Origin: Deltaproteobacteria bacterium
GTDB taxonomy: Bacteria; Desulfobacterota; Deferrisomatia; Deferrisomatales; Deferrisomataceae
Assembly (NCBI GenBank): GCA_013152215.1
Contig: JAADGT010000253.1
Coordinates: 1-10,081 of the forward strand
Length of the DNA stretch: 10,081 nucleotides
Direction of reading: 5' to 3'
Shown piece after piece: positions 5,247 to 10,081 of this stretch. Position 1 is the stretch's first letter; each line of letters opens with the position of its first letter. Position numbers and translations under genes: made by a program. The notes under the pieces are model-generated. The model was not told the origin of the DNA. It made no database searches and saw only the letters and a program-made list of their open reading frames with translations.

Positions 5247-7739
5247 TCACCCGGCCAGCCAGGTCCGGACCTTGTTCTCGTAGGCCGCGAGCTCCCGGGA
5301 CACCGCCGCCGGGTCGGGCCCCTCCACCACGAGGTGCAGCACCGGCCGGTAGGGGTCGGGCAGCAGCAGCACGCTCGTCTCCCCCAGGAGCACCTGCACC
5401 CCGTCCACGAAGCTGGCCTCCTTGTCCACGCTGTCCTCGCTCATGCGCCGCATCACCCGGCCCTTCAACTCGTGGGGGCACGGGATCTGACGGCGTTCGT
5501 ACGTGAACGGGGGCAGGGAGTCCAGGACCTCCGAGGCGTCCACCCCCGCCCGGGCCAGCAGCTCGAGGATCTTGGCGGCCGCGAACATGGCGTCCGGGGC
5601 GTGGAGGAAGCGGGGGAAGGCGTACTTGCCCGCGGCCTCCGACACGAGCGTGTACTCGTGCAGCTCCGAGGTACGGAGGCTCGTGGTCTTGCCCCGCGTG
5701 ATCCTCAAACGGGGTTCGAGGCCGTCCAGCACCCGGGGCGCCGTGACCGGCAGGAACGCCCGGGCGCCCTCGGGTTCCACCATGGCCAGCAGCCGGAGAA
5801 GCAGCAGGAGCACCTCGTGCTCCTCCCTCACCCGGCCCCGGTCGTCCACGAGGCGCAGGTTCTGGCCGCCGGGCGAGATGTAGAACCCCAGGTCGGCGTG
5901 AAGAGCGCCCACGATGTCCTCGGCTTGCTTTAGGATCCGGTCCAGGTCGTACATCCGCCGGGTGAGCCGACGCTCGTCGGGGTAGGCGTTCAGAACCACG
6001 GTGCGGCAGCCCAGGGCGTTCAGAAGGGGGGGCAGGTACTCCCCCGTGGTGCCGTTGTCCAGATCCACCACCACCCGGAACCGTCGCGCGCGCACCGCGT
6101 CCGCATCGATCTCCCGCAGGAACCCCTCCCGGTAGAACGCGTCGATCCCGGCCAGCTCCCGGATGGCCCCCACCTCGGAGTGGTCCACCCGGCGAAAGTT
6201 CTCCTTGAAGAAGATCCGTTCGATCGACTTCTCCACGCTCGTGTCGATCCGGTTGCCGGCTTCGTCGTAGAACACGATCTGGGTGCTGCGGCTGTCCGAC
6301 GGACTTTGCTGGAAGTACACCCCCGCCACCTCGCCGAAGCTGGCCAGTTTGTAACGGGTGACCGGCACCGGGACCATCTTCACGTCGTGCACGTCCACCC
6401 CCGTGGACAGGATGCCGCCCAGGAACGCCCGTTTGAGCATCCGGCTCGCTTTCAGGTAGTCCCGGCCCACGAGGATCGCCGTGTTGGGCCGCAGGATCGA
6501 GCCCATGGCCGCCCCCAGCTTGGCCGCGAACTCCGGCGAGAGCTCGATGTTCGTGCGACCCTCCACCGCGCCCGCCTCGAACACCGACTTCTTCCACTTG
6601 TCGCCCCACACCAGGTTGGTGGAGAGCACCGCCCCAGGCTCCACCTTCTTGTCGGGCCACACCATGAGGTCCCGCTCGAAGGACGCACGGTCGCCCACCT
6701 CGGTGCCCTCGGCCACGACCGCTCCCTTCTCCATGCGCGCGGCCTCGCCCACCCACACCCGGTCGCACAGCACGACCCGCCGGAGTCTCGCCCCCGGCCC
6801 CACCCGCACCTCGTTCCACAGCACGCTCGAAGCCAGGACGGCGCCGTCCCCGATCCGACACCCCCTTCCCACCACGGTGTTCTCGAGTTCCACCGACCCG
6901 CCCACCTCGACCCCGGCCCCCAGCACCACCCGGCCTCTCACCCTCAGGCCTTCGGGTGGCACGAACCCCTCGTCCTCGACCCAAAGCTCCCCCCCGTCGG
7001 TCTCGATCCGGCGGCCAGGAAACGAAAGCCTCACCTTTCCCGCCAGCACGTCCGCCACGGCGTCCCGATACGCGTCCGGGTCCCCCACGTCGCGCCAGTA
7101 CCCCTCGGCACACATCCCGTAGATCGGCACCTCCTCGCGCAGGAAGGAGGGGAACAGGTCCTTGGAGAAGTCGAACGGCCGCCCCCGCGGGATCCGAGCC
7201 AGCACCTCGGGCTCGAGCACGTAGATCCCGGTGTTCACGGTGTCGCTGAACACCTCCCCCCACCCCGGCTTCTCGAGGAACCGCAGGATCCTTCCGTCGG
7301 CGTCCGTGATGACAACCCCGAACTGGAGGGGATTCGGCACCCTCGTGAGGGTGATCGTGACCGGGGTGCGCTTCTCCCTGTGGAACGAGGTGATGGCGCC
7401 CAGGTCGAAGTCGGTGATCACGTCCCCCGACAGGACGAGGAAGGTCTCGTCCAGGAAGGTCTCGGCACACTTGACCGCACCGGCCGTGCCGAAGTCCTCG
7501 TCGGGGAGCACGTACCGGAGCCGGAGGCCGAAGCGGGATCCGTCCCCGAAGTGGTCCCGGATCGCGTCGGGCATGTAGTACAGGAGGATCACCACCTCCT
7601 CGATCCCGGCTCCCCGCACCCGCTCGAGGATGTGCTCCATCATGGGGCGGTTCACCACCGGGACCATGGGCTTGGGCAGGCTGTGGGTCAGGGGCTGGAT
7701 GCGGGTACCGAACCCGCCGGCCATCAGAACCGCTTTCAT
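5247..7739 (-). CDS. Sugar-phosphate nucleotidylyltransferase fused to a phosphohexomutase-like region (annotated type: mannose-1-phosphate guanylyltransferase)
   Basis: This 830-residue cytoplasmic protein has three parts. Residues 1-235 form an NTP-transferase with GGFGTR (8-13), the catalytic-loop LPKP (21-24), LSGDVITDFDL (103-113) and FLEKPGW (154-160). Residues about 245-375 are irregular hexapeptide repeats of a left-handed beta helix. From about 385 to the end it resembles a phosphomannomutase/phosphoglucomutase. It should make an NDP-sugar, most likely GDP-mannose, for polysaccharide or glycan synthesis; the substrate cannot be proved by reading. In the mutase part a Ser (479) is kept, but the SHNP context is SPSD, the metal loop DGDxDR reads ISPGGQN (621-627), and the GExSGH and SGTEP loops are also lost. 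The mutase activity is therefore doubtful. I chose the ATG at 7739 because AGGAGG lies 9 bases upstream; the frame's earlier ATG at 7781 falls in a terminator T-run. Similar ~840-residue fusions are known from cyanobacteria. Confidence 0.88.
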   Translation of the reverse strand: MKAVLMAGGFGTRIQPLTHSLPKPMVPVVNRPMMEHILERVRGAGIEEVVILLYYMPDAIRDHFGDGSRFGLRLRYVLPDEDFGTAGAVKCAETFLDETFLVLSGDVITDFDLGAITSFHREKRTPVTITLTRVPNPLQFGVVITDADGRILRFLEKPGWGEVFSDTVNTGIYVLEPEVLARIPRGRPFDFSKDLFPSFLREEVPIYGMCAEGYWRDVGDPDAYRDAVADVLAGKVRLSFPGRRIETDGGELWVEDEGFVPPEGLRVRGRVVLGAGVEVGGSVELENTVVGRGCRIGDGAVLASSVLWNEVRVGPGARLRRVVLCDRVWVGEAARMEKGAVVAEGTEVGDRASFERDLMVWPDKKVEPGAVLSTNLVWGDKWKKSVFEAGAVEGRTNIELSPEFAAKLGAAMGSILRPNTAILVGRDYLKASRMLKRAFLGGILSTGVDVHDVKMVPVPVTRYKLASFGEVAGVYFQQSPSDSRSTQIVFYDEAGNRIDTSVEKSIERIFFKENFRRVDHSEVGAIRELAGIDAFYREGFLREIDADAVRARRFRVVVDLDNGTTGEYLPPLLNALGCRTVVLNAYPDERRLTRRMYDLDRILKQAEDIVGALHADLGFYISPGGQNLRLVDDRGRVREEHEVLLLLLRLLAMVEPEGARAFLPVTAPRVLDGLEPRLRITRGKTTSLRTSELHEYTLVSEAAGKYAFPRFLHAPDAMFAAAKILELLARAGVDASEVLDSLPPFTYERRQIPCPHELKGRVMRRMSEDSVDKEASFVDGVQVLLGETSVLLLPDPYRPVLHLVVEGPDPAAVSRELAAYENKVRTWLAG

Positions 7740-7779
7740 GAAACCCGTCCTCCTGGTCGAAGCACAACAACGAACCGGC

Positions 7780-7804
7780 AAACAAAAGCCCGGGCGAGCC
7801 GGGC
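7780..7804 (-). terminator. Intrinsic terminator after the receiver-only regulator
   Basis: On the minus strand, GCCCGG (7799-7804) and CCGGGC (7788-7793) form a 6-bp GC stem with a 5-base loop, followed at once by TTTTGTTT. It lies 24 bases past the regulator stop codon and 41 bases before the nucleotidylyltransferase start. It should end or attenuate the regulator transcript, so the downstream gene needs read-through or its own promoter, which I could not identify. Confidence 0.8.
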
Positions 7805-7827
7805 CTCGAGCGGGGGTGGATCCGTTG

Positions 7828-8205
7828 CTACTGATCCCGCGTGCCGCCGTACCGCCGCTCGATCACCCGCGCGATCTCGGCCTTGAGCTCGTCGAGACTC
7901 CCCGATTTCACCACGTATGCGTCGGCCAACCAGGCCGAGTAGTCGGTCTTGAACGAGCTGTACGCCGTCGAGAGCACCACCGGCACGTCCCGGTGGGTGC
8001 GGGAGAACTCCTGGAGGAACTGAAGGCCGCTCTCGCCCCTCAGCTTGATGTCGAGCACCACCGCGTGGACCTCGTTCTCCTCCAGCAGGCCCCGGGCCTC
8101 CTCCCCGCTGGCCGCACACAGCACCCGGTACCCGGCCTCCTCCAGCTCCTCCTGATACAGGACCCGGATGCTCTCCTCGTCGTCCACCACCAGCACGGTG
8201 TACAT
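7828..8205 (-). CDS. Receiver-only response regulator (CheY-like)
   Basis: This 125-residue protein is a single receiver domain with no output domain. Asp8 and Asp9 form the acidic pocket, Asp52 in VVLDIKL is the phosphoacceptor, Thr80 is the switch residue and Lys100 follows the last strand. All the residues needed for phosphorylation are present. It would act through protein contact, for example in a phosphorelay or on a motility or kinase partner, which the sequence does not reveal. The start is firm: GGAGGAGG lies just before the ATG. The gene has its own likely promoter and terminator, so it is probably monocistronic. It is divergent from the diguanylate cyclase gene, which hints at a shared signalling theme but proves no interaction. 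Confidence 0.93.
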   Translation of the reverse strand: MYTVLVVDDEESIRVLYQEELEEAGYRVLCAASGEEARGLLEENEVHAVVLDIKLRGESGLQFLQEFSRTHRDVPVVLSTAYSSFKTDYSAWLADAYVVKSGSLDELKAEIARVIERRYGGTRDQ

Positions 8206-8237
8206 GGCGCCTCCTCCTGGCGATGCGAAGCGGGTTC

Positions 8238-8265
8238 ATCTTAGCACCCCGTTCCCCCTGGTCAA
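8238..8265 (-). promoter_or_regulatory. Sigma-70-like promoter for the receiver-only regulator
   Basis: Minus-strand TTGACC (8260-8265), a 16-base spacer and TAAGAT (8238-8243) give five of six matches at -35 and four of six at -10. The predicted start near 8231 leaves a leader of about 25 bases containing the ribosome site GGAGGAGG. The position between two divergent genes suits a promoter. Confidence 0.55.
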
Positions 8266-8289
8266 ACCGCCCCGCCCCCACGAAACCGG

Positions 8290-8317
8290 TAAAGTCTCGG
8301 CGGACGAGGTACGAAAA
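8290..8317 (+). promoter_or_regulatory. Possible sigma-28 (FliA)-like promoter for the diguanylate cyclase
   Basis: TAAAGTCT (8290-8297) matches seven of eight bases of the FliA -35 TAAAGTTT. After 12 bases comes TACGAAAA (8310-8317), which matches GCCGATAA at five of eight including the central CGA. The usual spacer is 11. A start near 8325 fits the ribosome site at 8341-8345. If real, it would tie this cyclase to the flagellar regulon; a chance match is quite possible. Confidence 0.3.
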
Positions 8318-8351
8318 GAAGACCAACCCACCCCCGGCCCGGAGGAGTGCG

Positions 8352-9440
8352 TTGGAGAGCCCGAACCTCCCCATCGATTCGATCCCCCCGGAACTGGCGC
8401 CGGCGGCCTGGGCCCTCCTGGCCGAGATCGCCCGTCGGATTCCCCCGTTCCTGGGCCAACCGCCGCGGGTCCTCCTGGAACAGGCCCCCGACGGCACGGC
8501 CCTGTCCGAGGCGTTGGCCGCGTTCCTGGCCTGGCTCGAGACCGCCCCGGCCCAGTGGGGCACCCGCATGGAGGAGCTCGAGGCCCTGTTCGGGGAGATG
8601 GGGGCGGTCGTGGGGGAGCTGGACGGCCGGGTAAGGAGGTTCGTGCAGCACGCCCGCAGGTACGCCACCGAGCACGAGGGGCTGACCGCATCGGTGGAGG
8701 AGGCCCTTGGGCGGCTCGACGCCGCCCGGATGGACGACGCCTTCCGCCCCGCGCTCGAGCCGATCCTGAGGACGTTGCGCTCGGAGGCCCTCAGGGAGCA
8801 ACGGGAAACCCGCCGGCTGGAGGAGGAGGCCGGGCTGCTGAGGGACCTGTTGGGAGGGTTGCGCGAACGGCTGGGGCAGGTGGAGAACAAGGTGCGGGCG
8901 CTGCGCACCCAGAGCCTGCGGGACCCCCTGACCGGCCTGTGGAACCGGGGCGCCTGGGACGACCGCCTGGCCGAGGAGACCGCCCGGGCCGTGCGGTACC
9001 TGCAGCCGTTCTCAGTGATCCTGTGGGACGTGGACCGGTTCAAGGAGGTCAACGACCGGCACGGGCACCCCACCGGCGACCTGGTGCTCCAGGCGCTGGC
9101 CGGCCGCACCCTGCAGGCCCTGCGGCGCAGCGACTTCGTGGCCCGGTACGGGGGCGAGGAGTTCGCCGTGCTCCTGCCCCACACCGAGGGCGACGCCGCC
9201 CGGATCGTGGCGGAGAAGCTGCGACGGCTGGCCGAGACGTCTCCGATCCGGACCCAGACCGGTCCGGTCCGGGTGACCCTGAGCGTGGGGGTGGCCACCT
9301 GGCACCCGGACGAGGACGGCCAGGCCCTCGTGAAACGCGCGGACGACGCCCTCTACCAGGCCAAGAGGGCCGGCCGCAACCGGGTGATGACGGCCCAGCC
9401 CCCTTCGGGGGAACCCAAAAAAGCGGCCCAGCCCGCTTGA
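8352..9440 (+). CDS. GGDEF diguanylate cyclase with helical N-terminal region
   Basis: The enzyme should join two GTP into cyclic-di-GMP. From the TTG start it has 362 residues. Residues 1-185 are Leu/Ala/Glu/Arg-rich and largely helical, with likely coiled coil at about 140-188; I recognise no named sensor domain and see no membrane segment. The GGDEF domain (about 186-346) opens with SLRDPLTGLWNRGAWD, has the metal-binding D226-V-D in ILWDVDRFKEVNDRHGH, the active-site loop GGEEF (267-271), and RRSD (258-261) five residues before it as an RxxD product-inhibition site. SVGVATW and DDALYQAKRAGRN complete the family signature, so it looks catalytically competent. The start was chosen because GGAGG ends 6 bases before the TTG at 8352. 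An in-frame ATG at 8223 lacks a ribosome site and lies within the divergent promoter region. The stop codon overlaps the tRNA promoter. Confidence 0.93.
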   Translation: MESPNLPIDSIPPELAPAAWALLAEIARRIPPFLGQPPRVLLEQAPDGTALSEALAAFLAWLETAPAQWGTRMEELEALFGEMGAVVGELDGRVRRFVQHARRYATEHEGLTASVEEALGRLDAARMDDAFRPALEPILRTLRSEALREQRETRRLEEEAGLLRDLLGGLRERLGQVENKVRALRTQSLRDPLTGLWNRGAWDDRLAEETARAVRYLQPFSVILWDVDRFKEVNDRHGHPTGDLVLQALAGRTLQALRRSDFVARYGGEEFAVLLPHTEGDAARIVAEKLRRLAETSPIRTQTGPVRVTLSVGVATWHPDEDGQALVKRADDALYQAKRAGRNRVMTAQPPSGEPKKAAQPA

Positions 9441-9465
9441 CAGGGTCGGGCCCATCGGGTATAAA
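9437..9465 (+). promoter_or_regulatory. Near-consensus sigma-70 promoter of the tRNA pair
   Basis: A perfect TTGACA (9437-9442), a 17-base spacer and TATAAA (9460-9465) make the strongest housekeeping promoter in the window. The -35 box includes the TGA stop codon of the cyclase gene. Transcription should start near 9472, about 11 bases before tRNA-Gln. Confidence 0.9.
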
Positions 9466-9482
9466 GCGCGTCTCATTCGCGC

Positions 9483-9556
9483 TGGGGGATCGTCTAAGGG
9501 TAGGACAGCGGACTCTGGATCCGCGAGTGAGGGTTCGAATCCTTCTCCCCCAGCCA
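9483..9556 (+). tRNA. tRNA-Gln (anticodon CTG)
   Basis: The 74-base sequence folds as a cloverleaf. The acceptor stem is TGGGGGA with TCCCCCA, and the D arm has a GTC/GAC stem. The anticodon stem GCGGA/TCCGC closes the loop CTCTGGA with CTG in the centre. The T arm has loop TTCGAAT. The discriminator is G and the CCA end is encoded. The CTG anticodon reads CAG, the preferred Gln codon in GC-rich genomes. It lies 17 bases before tRNA-Glu on the same transcript. Confidence 0.97.
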
Positions 9557-9573
9557 ACCGATTCGTACAAGAC

Positions 9574-9651
9574 GGTCCCGTCGTCTAGCCAGGCCTAGGA
9601 CACCGGCCTCTCACGTCGGCGACACGGGTTCAAATCCCGTCGGGACCGCCA
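9574..9651 (+). tRNA. tRNA-Glu (anticodon CTC)
   Basis: The acceptor stem is GGTCCCG with CGGGACC. The D arm has GTC/GAC pairing around a long loop. The anticodon stem CCGGC/GTCGG (one G-T pair) closes CTCTCAC with CTC centred, reading GAG. The T arm ACGGG/CCCGT type stem holds TTCAAAT. The discriminator G and CCA are encoded. The length is 78 bases including CCA. It shares the promoter and terminator of tRNA-Gln. Confidence 0.96.
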
Positions 9652-9659
9652 TCTTTTTG

Positions 9660-9699
9660 GGACCCCGGTGCCGCTCGGCGCCGGGGTCCGCGTGTTTTT
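9660..9699 (+). terminator. Strong intrinsic terminator of the tRNA operon
   Basis: GGACCCCGGTGCC (9660-9672) pairs over 13 bp, with one G-T pair, to GGCGCCGGGGTCC (9677-9689) around a 4-base loop GCTC. Five Ts follow at 9695-9699. It begins 8 bases after the tRNA-Glu CCA end. Confidence 0.93.
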
Positions 9700-9734
9700 C
9701 CCGCTCGCCCGTCCGGGCAGGAGGAGGTCGCCCC

Positions 9735-10081
9735 GTGGACCATTCGCACCGTTTCGGCGATCATCTCGACCGGCCGCTCGTTCTGGCGCTCGCGGCCGTG
9801 TCGGTTCTCGCCGTCGGCGCCGCGTACGGCGCCGCCCTGGCCTGGACCCAGAGGAGCCTGGGGATCCCGGTGGGAGACATCCCGGCCCAGCGGATCCCGT
9901 TCCAGATCCTGTTGCTCGGGAACCTGTTCGGGGGGATCGGGGCGGTGGCGGCCGCCCATTTCGGCGGCAGCATCGTGCTGTGGCTCATGGGCCGGGCGGT
10001 CGGCGGGCCGGGCCGGTTCGGGCGGATGTACCGGGGGGCGGCCCTGCTTCTGTGGGCGGCCCTGCCCGCGCTCCCGGCGGT
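9735..10081 (+). CDS. Yip1-like integral membrane protein, 3' end outside the window
   Basis: A GTG start at 9735 follows GGAGGAGG by 7 bases. The open frame then runs without a stop to the window edge (115 codons visible). After a short charged N-terminus (DHSHRFGDHLDRP) come hydrophobic stretches at about residues 14-36, 56-86 and 100 onward, typical of a multi-pass membrane protein. The segment around residues 75-115, with WLMGRAVGGPGRFGRMYRG followed by a Leu/Ala-rich helix, resembles the Yip1 domain pattern in which a loop with GG-x-G-x-F precedes a transmembrane helix. Function in bacteria is unknown. The assignment is by pattern only, and the rest of the protein is not visible. No promoter is obvious between it and the tRNA terminator. 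Confidence 0.65.
   Translation, partial: MDHSHRFGDHLDRPLVLALAAVSVLAVGAAYGAALAWTQRSLGIPVGDIPAQRIPFQILLLGNLFGGIGAVAAAHFGGSIVLWLMGRAVGGPGRFGRMYRGAALLLWAALPALPA

Noticed and set aside
5194..7785. 863-residue minus-strand frame
   Set aside because: It is the neighbouring frame of the nucleotidylyltransferase gene, Gly/Arg-rich with no recognisable domain.
7736..9298. 520-residue minus-strand frame
   Set aside because: It runs antisense to the GGDEF gene and out of frame through the receiver gene; composition is Ser/Arg/Ala-rich and no motif is seen.
9483..9651. tRNA pair as an integration site of a mobile island
   Set aside because: No integrase gene and no repeated tRNA 3' end are found in the window.

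Overview
The window is very GC-rich bacterial DNA. It reads like a Desulfobacterota/'deltaproteobacterial' chromosome: an NtrC-type sigma-54 activator with a PAS histidine kinase, an HDOD protein, a receiver-only regulator, a GGEEF diguanylate cyclase, and a dispersed repeat whose reading frame spells the peptide LNATWY. A Deferrisoma-like lineage would fit, but the sequence alone does not settle the taxon. There is no CRISPR array, transposase, phage gene or origin, and no gene-free stretch longer than 300 bases.

Left half (1-5152). Two transcription units face each other. On the plus strand is an HDOD signalling protein followed by a universal stress protein (UspA family). On the minus strand is an endonuclease V (Nfi)-like gene followed by a cytoplasmic PAS histidine kinase and its overlapping NtrC-family regulator. 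The units meet tail to tail at a 9-bp hairpin near 1464-1489. Each unit starts at one copy of a ~69-bp repeat, about 87% identical between copies and inverted relative to each other. Both copies carry a GG-N10-GC element with an adjacent TTGC, which resembles a sigma-54 -24/-12 promoter. This suggests, as inference, that the enclosed NtrC/kinase pair may control both flanking units, possibly including itself.

Middle (5247-8351). On the minus strand, a receiver-only response regulator has its own sigma-70-like promoter and a good intrinsic terminator. After it comes an 830-residue sugar-phosphate nucleotidylyltransferase fused to a phosphohexomutase-like region. The transferase domain keeps its signature motifs, but most of the mutase active-site loops look degenerate.

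Right part (8290-10081). A plus-strand diguanylate cyclase with GGEEF and RxxD inhibitory site starts at a TTG with a strong ribosome binding site, behind a possible sigma-28-like promoter. Then come tRNA-Gln(CTG) and tRNA-Glu(CTC), both with encoded CCA. They have a near-consensus sigma-70 promoter that overlaps the cyclase stop codon, and a strong intrinsic terminator. The window ends inside a Yip1-like membrane protein gene.

Together the window is a regulatory and envelope locus: two-component signalling, cyclic-di-GMP synthesis, stress response and sugar-nucleotide supply, beside a tRNA pair.
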